Part shown: positions 48,327-60,300 of the stretch, piece by piece
Layout of the letters: every line of letters begins with the position of its first letter
How positions within the stretch are numbered: position 1 is the first letter of the stretch
Assembly (NCBI RefSeq): GCF_019649055.1
Contig: NW_026570288.1
Coordinates: 372,001-436,000 of the forward strand
DNA: 64,000 bases
Direction: 5' to 3'
Source: Paramacrobiotus metropolitanus
Lineage: Eukaryota; Tardigrada; Eutardigrada; Parachela; Macrobiotidae
The notes under the pieces: generated by a model
The model's input: only the letters and a program-made list of their open reading frames with translations
Database searches by the model: none
Told to the model about the DNA's origin: nothing
Program-made: the position numbers and the translations under genes

Positions 48327-50116
48327 CGAAATATTGCGCGTTTGTCTTAGCAATAGAATTAACTGTCAAGACCACTTCAAAACGTAGACAGCTACTGATT
48401 TCGGCGCATCGCGACGTCTAGCATGCCGACGTTGCAAAGCAGTTTAAGACAGTGAGCAAATTTTAAAATGCCTGCGCCTTGTTTCTGGGTAATACCCTTA
48501 TCTGAAGCACCATAAACACGTGTTTGTGCACATTCCCGGTTTTTCCCTACTGGTCAATTCTGCGTAAACAAGGTGGCAACCGGTGTTTTTTGGAACCTGG
48601 TGTCTCCAACGTGCGCACTCTGCATTTATTTCAAGAACGAATGTTCGTGCCTGGTATGCAAAATTGAATGTAAAGCAAAGCGTAAAGTTAACTGAAAGTA
48701 TCAAATATGAATTATCCTATTTTTGAAGATTCGATTTTACAGTGTTTCAGATATGGCATAATTAACAGTAATTTTAATTTAAATAATAATTTTAATTTAA
48801 TTTAAATTAACAATAATTTTAATTAACAGCAACAGTAATGCAACGCAGTTTTATTTTAACTGAAACAAACGAAAAAGTTTTGTATGTATGTATGTATGTG
48901 CCAGGTATATCAAGCGAAGCGCCTCGGTTGCATTGATCCACATACCACAAATTCCACAATGCTACAGTACTATAGATACGTTGTTTTTGCTATACTCCAC
49001 CGATGACAGTTGTGGATATCACAGTTGTGGATATTGCTTAGTTTCGTTTCACAATCATGCGCTTTCGGTGTCCGGTGTCCCGTCTCGCTATCGAAGAGTA
49101 GACAATGTTTTGCCCTGGCTAATAAACATAGTAGAATACTTTGGTCATGTTGAATTAGTTAGCCGATTTTAATGGAAGTAGTTTACTGATCATTAAATTT
49201 GCTTCGTTTCGTATAGTGTGCCCACGAAAACATCCCGGTTGTGATACCGATTAAAAGGGCTAAGCAGCACTGCAGCCGGGAATAATCACAAAAACTACGC
49301 CAAATGTTGCAGTCTAATGAATGCTTACCACCACACCTCAGATTAGCATGAGCAAAGTTAAGCTGTGATTTTAATCACGGTTATAAATCAATCTTTAGCG
49401 TGAACCTGATGTCCGACGCAATCTAGCAAATTACATAGATGCTGCATCACATTCTGCAGACTTTCCTGTAAAACTGCAGACTTTCCTGTCTGCAGACTTT
49501 CCGGTCTTTAAGTCGCAATCGTGCGGGCTGCAGCCCCTAATTTTGACTTTCTGAAGTAGTTTTATTTTATAAATATCGACGCAGATGTTATATCGCGAGG
49601 GAATGTGACCTTGACAAATATTAATTTACGATCATGATGTCTGGAAAACGGTAACACGGGATCTGCGAAAACAGGATATTTGTTACGGAATCTCCCTTTT
49701 TTACATGAGAACAGAATGTACTCGGCGGAAATGGAAGGTATACTGAGATAATTATCTACTGTATACTAACTATCGGGTAGGAATTTGTTACCTCTCCATA
49801 CTGACAAGCTTATAACTGGAGAAGCTGGATAAATATTACGCGCCGTCTCTGTGAATATTACGTGAATTTCTGTTCTGACTTTCTTCAGTGATTTTACGGT
49901 TATTTGTCCACTTTTCTTGCAATTAACTGCGCCTCTCACGGTGCTCAAGGATGACAAGCCCGTGCTGAAGAGGGCTGAGACTACTCACGCGCCGTCGCTG
50001 TTACACGAATCCCTGCTTCATTTTACTTCCGTTACTTCCAGCAACGTTTTCTACGTTTCCTGCAGTTAATCGTGCCTAGCTTGCACGCAACTAAACAGCA
50101 GCATCTTGCCGTCACA
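48327..50116. other. Intergenic with short repeats
   Basis: Contains a (TGTA)n tract at 48881-48899 and a CTGCAGACTTTCC tandem at about 49455-49504. The end should contain the promoter and leader of the next GPCR. No other gene supported. Confidence 0.4.
49455..49504. repeat. Short tandem repeat CTGCAGACTTTCCTGT
   Basis: Three near-identical units in direct orientation. Confidence 0.7.
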
Positions 50117-51250
50117 ATGAACGTTTCAAACATTACAAAACTGGAAACATTAATGCGGAATGCGACTAACATCTCCTCGATGACCGGAACTCCGCATACT
50201 AGCACAGCATATATAGGCTACTTGTTCGGCATCCTGACGCTCTTCAGCTACACCTTCCACCCATTCTTCATATCGGTCTACTGCACAACCGCGAGCCTGC
50301 GAACACCGTTCTCCGTGTACGTGGTCAGTATGTCCGTCTGTGACCTTATTAAGGCCCTCACGAACGGTATCGCCAAAATCACGACCAACTTAAATATATC
50401 ATGGTTTCTGGGCGATTTCTACTGCCTGCTGACCTTATACTGCGCCCAGACCATCTCCCCCGTCGTCACGTACATCCAAGTGCTGATCAGTGTTAACCGG
50501 TTCTGGGCCGTTACCTTCCCGAATAATTATCGTACCCATCATAACAAAAAAGTCGCCGCTGCTCTAGTAATTTCCGTGATCGTGTTTGTCAATGCCTGGT
50601 CGCTGTTGGGATTTATAACCGAAAGCATCTATAATCGCAATCCTGAGCAGATCCGGCTGTGTTTATTAGGATTCGGTGCGAAGAAGTCGGTGTATTTTCT
50701 TCTGTATGGCGTGGTCATCCATCTCGTCCCGCAACTGCTGGTAATCGGGATTTATCCGTTTATTTATTACAAGGTGCATAAAGTGATGAAAAACAAAGCG
50801 CAGATTGGGCAATCTACCGGGGGCGGTAGCCAGGCGGCCTCCAAAGCCACGGTATCCACGCTGGTGTCGCGTAGCCAGACGGATTCCGGTTCGACCGGCA
50901 CATTGCGCAGTGTAAAAATGCCGATGCGCACTAAAGATCGCCGCAACGAGACGTATAGTCCGCACCCGGCTCCGCAGAGCAGAGCCACCAGAGCGAGCGG
51001 AACCCGGCATTTTGCCGTACTGACCACGCTGTTGATTAGCGCGACACTGCTGTGGACACCGGCGCATGTGGCGTATATCTTAGCCATGTCGGGAAAGTAC
51101 TTTAATTTCACTTTACTGAATGTTACTGGTTTCTTTTTCGACATGGATTGCACTATCAGTCCGTTGCTGTGCTTGTTGGCGTCAAAAGACTGGCGCGAGG
51201 CTGTGGGGGGTATTTGGCGATCTCGGGGTGCTGGTTTCAGCAGGAAGTAA
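50117..51250 (+). CDS. Class-A-like GPCR, intronless, NRxWA subtype
   Basis: 377 residues from the ATG at 50117 (MNVSNITKLE); the frame also holds an ATG at 50072. The N-terminus has NVS, NIT, NAT and NIS glycosylation sites. Helices: TM1 GYLFGILTLFSYTFHPFF, TM2 FSVYVVSMSVCDLIKAL, TM3 ending LISVNRFWAVTFPNNYR (NRF replaces DRY), TM5 VVIHLVPQLLVIGIYPF, TM6 LLISATLLWTPAHVAYIL and TM7 DCTISPLLCLLAS. Loop 3 is about 90 residues, Ser/Thr-rich and basic, with many potential phosphorylation sites. It is related to the receptor at 4308-6513, which shares the NR[FI]WA motif and the FP..YR.RH pattern. Ligand unknown. Confidence 0.85.
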   Translation: MNVSNITKLETLMRNATNISSMTGTPHTSTAYIGYLFGILTLFSYTFHPFFISVYCTTASLRTPFSVYVVSMSVCDLIKALTNGIAKITTNLNISWFLGDFYCLLTLYCAQTISPVVTYIQVLISVNRFWAVTFPNNYRTHHNKKVAAALVISVIVFVNAWSLLGFITESIYNRNPEQIRLCLLGFGAKKSVYFLLYGVVIHLVPQLLVIGIYPFIYYKVHKVMKNKAQIGQSTGGGSQAASKATVSTLVSRSQTDSGSTGTLRSVKMPMRTKDRRNETYSPHPAPQSRATRASGTRHFAVLTTLLISATLLWTPAHVAYILAMSGKYFNFTLLNVTGFFFDMDCTISPLLCLLASKDWREAVGGIWRSRGAGFSRK

Positions 51251-51799
51251 TTAGTAGAAGTAATGAGCCTTGGATACTCCAAAACGCCATTATGGTTTAC
51301 AGTAGTATTCATCCCATTCCGTGCACTGATCTCGTCCAGCTGCAAATGTTCCTAAATTTGCACTTTTCCAGCCTATGATCGTAATTATATGCACCAACCA
51401 CTTTAGTACCCCATCCTGTATTTTTTGCCTTGCAGTTGCATGTACCTTGTTCGCATTCACGTTTGATCTAGCGAAACTTTAGCATTTGGTGCTGATATTA
51501 TGATTGGGCAAATAAAATTATGTAGTACGTAATTTGCAAGCTGTTCTGATTTACTGCGTAAGAATAGCTGGGACCTGTATCAGAAATCTGTTAGCATGGG
51601 TTAACGTGATTAGTAAAGTAATACTGGAGTTTGCAGCGCTGGTGAACAGCGATGAACTGCACAGCATTCGCTGGAGGTGCGAGAGTTTCATGTAATAAAA
51701 ATATCAGTTTCCAGTAAAAGATTACTTAAGTGCACACTGTCCACTGTGTCCAGTTTTAGTAGTCACATGCACAGGTTCCAATGTGCACACGATGTGCAG
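51251..51799. other. Intergenic, no gene seen
   Basis: Downstream of the receptor. The first part should be its 3' untranslated region; an AATAAA lies at about 51510-51515. Confidence 0.4.
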
Positions 51800-51806
51800 T
51801 ATAAAA
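51800..51806 (+). promoter_or_regulatory. TATA box of a possible small gene
   Basis: TATAAAA lies 62 bp upstream of the ATG at 51868. Confidence 0.45.
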
Positions 51807-51867
51807 CATATTAATACGAGCAGCCCATAATCTGCTAAGTCACCATCAGTTAATTATTTTTTGCGAA

Positions 51868-52101
51868 ATGGGACTGCGTCGTCGGAAGTACAGATATCGG
51901 TTTTGCGTTGACAACGTCAGTGCATGGCGTAGCAGGTACAAACTATCCCATTACGGAGAAGAGTATGGTTGCATCCGGCTTTTTTGCGACGTCAACTCAT
52001 CTGCTCATATGACGACATACGATCGCCCGGAAGATGTTAAATCATGGAACAAGCTGCGAACCGCGATGCCCATTGTACGTATGCAGGAAAAGGCGTTATG
52101 A
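51868..52101 (+). CDS. Possible small basic protein, unknown
   Basis: 77 residues, starting MGLRRRKYRYRFCVDN and including LSHYGEEYGCIRLFCDV. The composition is coding-like and a TATA box lies at a suitable distance. No signal peptide, membrane segment or known domain is seen. It could be a chance frame. Confidence 0.35.
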   Translation: MGLRRRKYRYRFCVDNVSAWRSRYKLSHYGEEYGCIRLFCDVNSSAHMTTYDRPEDVKSWNKLRTAMPIVRMQEKAL

Positions 52102-53119
52102 CATCAGATTACTGTAAAGAATTACAAAATCAGTTTTCCATGAGCTGCCTATGCGATAAGCTAGTTAATCTAAAGAGATTGTTCGAGCAGCCGAATTATT
52201 CCGAAAAATAATTATTTTGAAATTCTTTCGAGGAACTCCAGTAAGATCGGTTTACTGTAACATAACAGCAAAAATTATGAAACAACAAACAACAACATTA
52301 CTTGTTATTTGAAACAAAAATCAAATATTTGTTTTTGTTTCCAATACTTAAATCTTTTTATGCATGGTAAAATACACAGAGTATTAATGCCTGTGCAATA
52401 AGGTATTAATTATTTGGTACTAATTATTTGGTTTTGCTACCTTTACTAGTTAGGTAATACTTTTAAATAATGTATCGGCTAACGACAGAAAGGTACACAT
52501 TTCCAAGCGCAGACGCCTAAACAATGCTTATGCGTGTTTTAGTGTAAAACCCTTGATTCTGTTGCTCTTCTACAAAAAAGTGCATATTATTTTTTCTTTT
52601 AAAAGATTCAGTTATGCAGGCGGAAGAGCACTGGCGCGACAAACATTGTATTATGTTGTATTATTCGCGATCTAGTCGAGTTTACTGAAAGGAAGATCCA
52701 CAATGCAAGTCCGGGATCAAGCCGCTAAGTCAACATACCGAACATGCCGAAGCAGTGAATCCATAAAAAGGTCTGTAATGCAATACCAAACCAGCCATTT
52801 CACAAGTCAACATTGCACTGCAGTTTGCAGTGCTGGTATCTTGTAGTACTTGTAGTGGTATTTTCCGGTTTTTACAGCTTAACCGAAGCAATTTAATTTA
52901 ATAGCAATCGTGGCGGATAATCGTACCAGTTCCACAAAATTTGAAGTTTCGTGTGATGACCTTTTACTTCTTTTTCGGTCTTAGTTTTCATGCGACAAAA
53001 ATGTAACCGAGCAAGAGCTTCTAAATATTCCATTCTATGTGCTTTGTCGCATCAGGGAACATTTGCTGGCGAAGGACCCCGAAAACAGTCCATGATTTAG
53101 AGATCTTTGCGATCCAGCC
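52102..53119. other. Intergenic, no gene seen
   Basis: AT-rich. It should include the promoter of the gustatory-receptor-like gene; no clear TATA box recognised. Confidence 0.4.
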
Positions 53120-54909
53120 ATGGCAGTTGCAGCGGGTTTGTTCAGCGGAAATTTACGAGTGCAAATCATCTTGTTCAAAATCTTCGGGTTCTACTACCGA
53201 AGCCACAGTATATTAGACACAGATCGCAGCCGCTGTATGGCAAACTTGGACGATCTGTCGCACCTCTGTACATTCTTTTGGCTGTTAGCCAGTTGGGTCT
53301 TCGCATTTTTAAATCTGTCCATCGCCGCCCAACGCATTGTGGACCTACCTCATCATCGGTCTTTTACAGCGATTATTGCCTGCTTGCCCTGGACAGCCGT
53401 GTCGTTCCGCGCCGCTATTGTTGCCACCGTTCTCTATGCAAGAAAAGCGTCGTGGAAAAACCTGCTAAACGAAGCAAACTATCTGTTGAGTCAGTGCTTC
53501 CAAAACGAATACGATAAACTGTATACAAGGCGGCAAACTTTTAAGGACACCAATCACGTTATGATTTTCTTTGCAATAATACTGCAAATCGGATGGGAAG
53601 CATCCCGTTGCGTACACCACATGCAGCTAACGGGCATTTCCTGGATGGACGACGGAGCGCTGCGACCATTATCGATCCATATGCGCTGGTGGCTGTTCAC
53701 AGCGTGGTGGTGTTTCTGTGTCTCGCTTTTGTTTTGCATGGGTCAGTTGTTGTTCATATCCGTTGCAATGATTGCCAAAATGTCGGGAGATTGCTGTGCC
53801 ATCTTAAAGGAGTCTGTTATCCTGGAGGTGGATAACCTACGCTCGTTGACAGCTACCACGAAAGTTTTCGCGATCACCCAGCAGGATATCAGCATGGCGT
53901 TTGCTGTGGCCACAACCAGGATCACAACCATCAAGTTGCGCTACCTTGACCTTTGCCGTCTTTGTGATAAAGTGTGCCGGAAATTTGGTGTCGCCATTTT
54001 TTTTATTTATGGGTTGGATCTGGTTACAGTGTGCGGTTATATCGCGGCAAGCGTCAATCGCTCTGACAAGCTGCTTTCCACGGTTGTGTTGAATTCCGTT
54101 GGAGCTGTGGTTTATACGGCGTATATCACAGTTTATATGTGGCCTTTTGTTCCTGCATATGAAGAGGTTCGAAACGTTTTTGTAAGCATAAGATTTCAGG
54201 TAATAATCATTATGTATTTGTATACATCAGTTGAGTGCAATACTTCCACTCACTACAGCCAGACTGGTTAGTAGAAAATCGACCAGTTATAGCTGTCGAC
54301 ATTTAGGTAGACGGTATATGAACAGAGTATTCTATAACATTGATCACGCTTTATTTTGATAACGCTTTTTGGCAGAGCAAGCACGTTACTGTGGTTCTTC
54401 ATGATTGTCTCGCACTGATCGAGTCTATGGAAATTCTTAAACCGGCAGTAAGTGCAACTTAAAGACTACGTACTTCGTTGACTTAATTGCTACTAGTTGT
54501 CTGTGCTTACTGTGCAGACAGATCCAGGTTTATTTATGTCTGATGTTGATCATTTGTCTGACTTAGTAATAATTGTACATTACAGATACATAAACCTTTG
54601 CGCTCTATGCTAAAGAGCTTCCTGAAGGCCAGTACTGACCGTCATCTGTTATACAAAGGGGCTAACATCCTGCATTTTACTCGCTCGCTAGCTTGCATTG
54701 TAAGTTTTAATGTTATAAAGCAATTTGCAGATCATAATAAGATCTAAAAGGCCGCACTTTATTTTTGGCAATATTTCTAGACCTTTGCTGCGCTGGCATT
54801 ATTCGCCGTGGTCACCAACGAAGTACTGTCTAAGGAATCAGCAGCACCTTTGGCCATCACAATGAAGGATATCACCTCTGTTGCACTCAACGTCACCGCC
54901 AAGACATAG
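53120..54909 (+). CDS. Gustatory-receptor-like seven-transmembrane protein
   Basis: Exons 53120-54199, 54376-54447, 54586-54699 and 54781-54909, all in phase 0, give 464 residues. A second good donor at 54182 (TTT|GTAAGC) would shorten exon 1 by six codons. Hydrophobic segments include HLCTFFWLLASWVFAFLNL, VMIFFAIILQIGWEASR, WWLFTAWWCFCVSLLFCMGQ, VAIFFIYGLDLVTVCGYI and a last helix TFAALALFAVV. A long first exon followed by three short phase-0 exons coding the C-terminal third is the arrangement of arthropod Gr genes, and KGANILHFTRSLACI resembles the segment before the last helix. The classic TYxxxxxQF motif is not present. Members are ligand-gated cation channels for tastants. The assignment rests on overall layout, not on a diagnostic motif. 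Confidence 0.6.
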
Positions 54910-55691
54910 TTATAGTAAAAAGAGCATTGACATTATTGTGGTATCTATTGACAAAAAGTTTTTGTCAAAAACACAGAGTTACAAGTTTACAAGTCAAAAA
55001 CACAGACTTATCTGTACACAGGCTGTCACTGCTGTAGACTCGTAGGCAACCTGTTGCAAAAGCCATAACGTCGATAAGCCATGCTGTCGGGGTGCAGTAA
55101 TATGTAACACAAATTTTAATTTTTTCTTACCGTTTGTTTATTTTTTTCAAAGAAAACATGTTGAGCACATATATAGATAGTATCACAAGAACTTTAAATT
55201 GCTGTTCTGTATCTGTTCTTTTGAGGGCCATTCACTTTCTCAACAGATTGGTTAGAATCTGACAGGTTTTTCCATATGAAATACAAAAGATATACAAATG
55301 CAAATATTTAAAATTAAAAAATGTAAAACATTTAAAATAATAAAAAAAATTTAGGGACACGATAAGTGCTAAGCAAATAATACCAGTAACCACACATGGT
55401 CTTTTTTGCACAATGCATCACGGTCGCAAGATGTTTTCTTCGTGCTCGCAGCTTCCGGTTCGGGAATAGTTGATGTAAGAAGATTCCAAACAGTTTAAAA
55501 TATTAATTAATGCATTCAGGTGTACGCGTCCTGACTCACCTCGTGTAGCCGAAGCACATTTACGTAACAGACAGGGAACATGATTGCGATATGAGTTTCT
55601 TATACAGTGTTTTGCAAGGTGATAGTGGTACAGATATGTATTTACGTACATAAAGTTAAGAACTTACATGTAGCAAGTTGTTAAACATTTA
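54910..55691. other. Intergenic with decayed foldback sequence
   Basis: No gene seen. At about 55395-55570, pieces such as CGGTTCGGGA, AGATTCCAAACAGTTTAAAA and GCATTCAGGTGTACG follow the inner part of the TTAA foldback family, much diverged. Confidence 0.45.
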
Positions 55692-56106
55692 TGTTGGGCC
55701 AGTCGCTATGGCAGCCTACGAGTATGGCAGCCAGCGACAGTCCCGCTTCCGGTGCATGGCTCAGTGGTGCACAATATCGCACACACTCACGCCTGCACGC
55801 ACTCGCTTAGTCGACGCCGAATCACTGGCCTCGACTCCGCCTTGCCACACCTACGGCTTGACGTCTCGGCCAATCAGCGTTCGCCATTCGCTCGTGTTGG
55901 ATCTGCCCAGTGCCGCATTAGGCTTTTCTGTGTTATGGCTCGATCTGCCATTCACTTTCATTCATTAGCGTATGACTTGCTGTTTTGACATGATACTGGC
56001 CACATCGAGCCTTCATGTGCTTTGTGTTTTGGTTCTTGCCTTATTGATTTCCTCAATAAAGCCTGGTTCTCACGCACTCGTGAGCCTTTGTTCGCCTGCT
56101 GTCACA
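55692..56106 (+). repeat. Putative 5' LTR
   Basis: Begins TGTTGGGCC and ends TGTCACA. It holds a CCAAT box (GGCCAATCAG near 55868) and a polyadenylation signal AATAAA at about 56055, followed by a CACGCACTCGTG inverted pair. The ends are inferred from TG...CA and these signals only, as the 3' LTR is not in the window. No standard tRNA primer site was recognised just after it. Confidence 0.5.
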
Positions 56107-57332
56107 TGATAGCAGATCCAGTGTTTTCCTTCGACGGACCATTTGAGAAGACGGTGTAGAATTACAGCCGTAACGGCCGACGAGAAGAAAGGGGAGAATC
56201 GGTAAAACGGTTCCCATCCCCATCTGATCGCCGCCAGCCAGAACGGTCTGGTCTCTCTTCTCTCTTCTGCGGGCAGAAAGCCTTAGCGGACCCTTCTCTT
56301 GCGCGCGGACGGAACGATCTCGCGTCTACGGCCAGCGGAACGACTTGGCCCGGCTGAACCTGCGGACGGAACGATCCCGCGGAACCCTCTCAGCCTCGGA
56401 CGGAACCCTTCCAACCCTCATCAATCGGGGTCGCCTTTGCGTTAAGTCGCACCCGCAACTTTAACAGCGCTTGCGGGAGGATTTCACCCGGAGAATCCGG
56501 CGGATCGACCCTCACGGACTTCACGGACGGCACCCAACCCGTGCCCACCCGGTAAACAGGTCTTCAAGACCCTCGTAGAGCCTTAAGAACCCGATAGAAC
56601 CGGGCCATTTCCATTTTTCACCGGCGAAAACTAGTTTCGCATGGCTAAAAACCTTTTTCACCCGGAGAAACGGGCTTAAAACATCTATTTTCGGGTAGAT
56701 TTAGGGTTTAGCCGGCCTTACTAGGTCGAACCCTCGAGCCTCGGTGAAGACCCTTAGAACTCGGGTTTTCAACCTTTTCCAACTTTCGGAAAATTACGGG
56801 AATAACTTTCCCCCGGCCAAATCAATTTTTGGTCGGCTAAATTAATTTTTCTGAATTTTTGTCGATTTTTCCGGAATTTAATTTTCGCGGAAAATAATTA
56901 ATTCAAATCTTAAAATAATTGTGACGTCACGTTGGCCGAAATCCCATACTTAAGATCAGCCAATCAGAATCGCGGGGAAATTCCCTGTGTTAAAGGCCCA
57001 TAGTGAGTCACTGTTTTTTTCGAAATTTGCACACGGCACGCAGAATCGTGACGTAGGCAGCAATCCGCAAGACCACTTAGCAGTGTGACGTCATAGCGGT
57101 CAGTACGGTAGTATAGGACGTACGTAAGCTGTACCCTGTATTAACATCGTATTGAGTTGCAAGTAGTACACGTACACACACCACATCACCCCCACCCCAC
57201 CGGACCTTCGGACCCTCGGACCTTAAAGGCAAAGACCCTTCATCTCGGACGTCCCCAATTAGGGATAAGTCCGGACTTCATCGGCCGAAGGGATAACCCG
57301 GAGGCTAGTTCACGGCTCCAATAGAGCCATAC
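56107..57332 (+). other. Retrotransposon leader
   Basis: Long untranslated leader between LTR and gag. It contains repeated GGACGGAACGATC-type words (56290-56410) and paired CACCCGGAGAA/ACCGGCGAAA segments. The first two CCAAT(T)AG hairpins are near its end (57251-57266 and 57314-57328). Probably carries packaging or priming signals. Confidence 0.5.
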
Positions 57333-60300
57333 TTGGACATGTCTGAGCGGGAGGACATCTACGCTCGCAAGTTCGACAACGGTTATGCCCGACGTGACCA
57401 GGCTGGCGGATACACATTCCGCCATGCCGGCCCGGGCAAACCGGAGCCCAAATCATCGGACTCCAACCGGTCGACTAAGTCCAACAAATCGGACAAGTCA
57501 ACCAGCTCGGCCAAGGAGAAGCGAGACCAGCGGATCCTGGGAGCCGGTTTCACCCATTCGCCGGAGGATAGCTTCGAGGACGCCCATGACCGGACGTTCT
57601 TGGAGCCATCACAGGCTGAACCGGAGGTTCTGCTTGGCCCAATAGGCCAAGACATGGTGAACCCGGAGCCTGTAGCGGGACATGGGCACCCAATAGGTGC
57701 CATGCCAAGCTTGTCTCCGGCTAAGTCCTCGGACAGTGCAGCCTCGGACCCGACACTAAGCAGTGCCGCGGAGTCACCAGACATGGGTGACCCGGTGTCA
57801 CCCCAACAGGGTGGCATGGGAGTCAGAACGGAACCGAGGCAGACCCAGAAGAGCCCTAACCAGACTGGAGAGAAGGTTCCACCGGCCCGGGAGGTAACCC
57901 ACAAGGCGGGTTCACCGGTCAAAACCCCGGTATCCCCGGTTGGAAACCCCAAGTCTCCGGTCAACATCCGGAAATCGACATCCCCGGACCTGAAACGGAC
58001 CTCGGGGACTCCGAAGATGACGTCACCGGACCCGAAGCCCCCGACCGGGACCCCAACTCGGACATTGGACTCACCGAGGCCGACTTCGGGAAACCAGAAG
58101 TCGTCATCGGGGACACTGCAGCCGGGCAAGACCCCTAACACCGGGGCTCGGACCCCGACCCAACAGGTCGGAACCTCGAAAACCCGGTCTGCAACCCCTA
58201 CTTCACCGGCCAAAAAGGCCATTTCCCCGGTCAAGTTCCGGTTTTCACCGTCCGGAACCGAAGGAACCTCGGCTACCGGGCTACAGACCCCGGTCACCGG
58301 ACCCTCCCCGGGAAGTGAACCCTTACCGACTAAAACCAGCCGGGTGGAATCGTCACGGAAGTCGAAATCCGCGTCGCCTCAGAAGGAGAAGCCGATGGAG
58401 GACCTTCCACCGACACCATCCATGTTTGAACCCTCGGAACCCTCGGAACCCCGGGCCAGTAAGACACCGTCACCGACTGACGACGTGTTCGACGATACCG
58501 TGTTGCCCAATCAGGCGACCGGACGTCCGGACAGCTCGCAAGGGTTCTTCAGGACTCCGATACCGAAGCAGTACCCTGGTTCCCACATCGGAGTCTCGGA
58601 CTACACACCCCATCGGTACCTGACGAAGACTCTTCCGGAGAAGATCCACGAACCGGAGGTTCTTCGGCAACGGATCTACGAGTTGCAGAATCAGCTCGTG
58701 GCCGCAAACAATATCGTGGAGTCGACCGAGAACGTCTTATCACAGACGGTAAACGGTCATCAGCGTGAGCGCAAGAAGCCCACGGCTGACTTAGATAGCG
58801 CCAACGCCGCTATCGGTGACCTAAACCAGCAGATCGCACGGCTAGAGGCCCAGTTACAAGCAACTGAAGCGCCCTGCCGATACGACGAGAACGAAGTCGT
58901 CCGACTCCAGGATATGCTGGAGCAGTCCCGCGCTGAAGTGGTCACCCTCCGCCACGACTTGGAGGAGCGGTTAATGACCCTTAGCGACTCGGAGGCTACC
59001 TCGGCCTATCTGCTGGACATGCTGGGCCGGGTGGATGAATACCGGGAGGAGAACAACCGGTTAAAGCAGGGCATTATCGGCCTGGAAGGAGAAATCGACG
59101 AGCTCCAATCAGAGCTCGAAGTCCTCCGGCAGGCCTACGAGAACCTCCGGCTGAATCAGAATGACCCGGAGGGTATAGCCGTGGACCTTCGGCTATGCCA
59201 AGCCCAACTTACCGACCAAATCTACGGCCTCAATAACCATCTCCGGAGCGAAACCGCTCGGTTCGAGAATGACCGACGGGAGAACCTTAAGGTCATCGAG
59301 GCTCAAAGAGCCCGGATCACCCAACTGGAGGCCAAAGAGAAGGAGTTCATCGAATACTCGAACGAAATGTTCGAGTACAACTGCGAAGCGGCAAAGATCA
59401 TCCGCGGATACCTCCAAGAAAAGGAGGAACGGGAAATCGAGGTAGCCTGCCTTAACGCAGAGAAGTCCTACCTCGAGGAGTCGCTCAACGAGCAACCCCC
59501 GTCGTACCAGACTACTCAGACGCAGGAGAAGTGTCATCAGATTGATGACTACCTGCGCCGGGACAACCCCCTGCTTGGCCCAATAGGCCAACCGGGGATG
59601 TCCACCGACCAAACCTACATGGTCGGAATCATCCAGGGTGAGCCGCCGTCCACCGGGAGCATACCGCGAAGGCCACCAATCCCTTCGGCCCCGGAGCCAG
59701 AACGGAACACGTCGACGGCTACGCCTAACGTACCGACCCAATCCACGGCAACGACAACCATGGCCTTCGGGGGAACGTCCGCAAGTGTGACGTTCTCAAC
59801 TGGTACCAGGCCCGTGGCATCGACTGCACCCAGACCGAACCCGGACAATCGACAACAAGGTCAAGCCCGAGGCTCGAACCTTCGAGCCCCGGCTGCCGGG
59901 TCGGATAACCTTGGCAATGGATCGGGACTCAGGCCACCGCTGAACTTCCCAATAGGAGGTCCGCAGCCTGACTCGGCAATCTCCGGCGATGACCGGGGAA
60001 GGCCAAACTCGCAGAACGCGTACCCATCCCGAGTCCCGCCGCAACTCGTCCAAGGAGGACAAAGAGACTGGGCTGACCCGGAGAACCCCGGCTACCCAGC
60101 TAACCAGCCTCATCAGCCTCGGCAGGGCCCAATAGGTCCAGCGCCGCAGGCTGACCGGTATCTGGTAGTGCCACCAGGGATGTGGCTCGACCAGAACGGA
60201 GTCCTCCAGATGATCCCCGGCTACGGAGCGCAGAATCCTCCGCCGAACCAAGGGTACGGAGCGCAGAACCCTCCGCCCGGGCCAGGACAGCCACAACAGC

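Noticed and set aside
50767-51345. Minus-strand 192-codon frame
   Set aside because: Antisense of the GPCR loop 3 to TM7 region.
55678-55968. Plus-strand 96-codon frame
   Set aside because: It lies in the putative LTR, with no domain. Promoter-like CCAAT and polyadenylation signals suit an LTR better.
57383-58297. 304-codon open frame antisense to gag
   Set aside because: It is the complement of a GC-rich, biased-codon gag region. It has no domain, and the plus-strand frame has an intact Gag domain and zinc knuckle.
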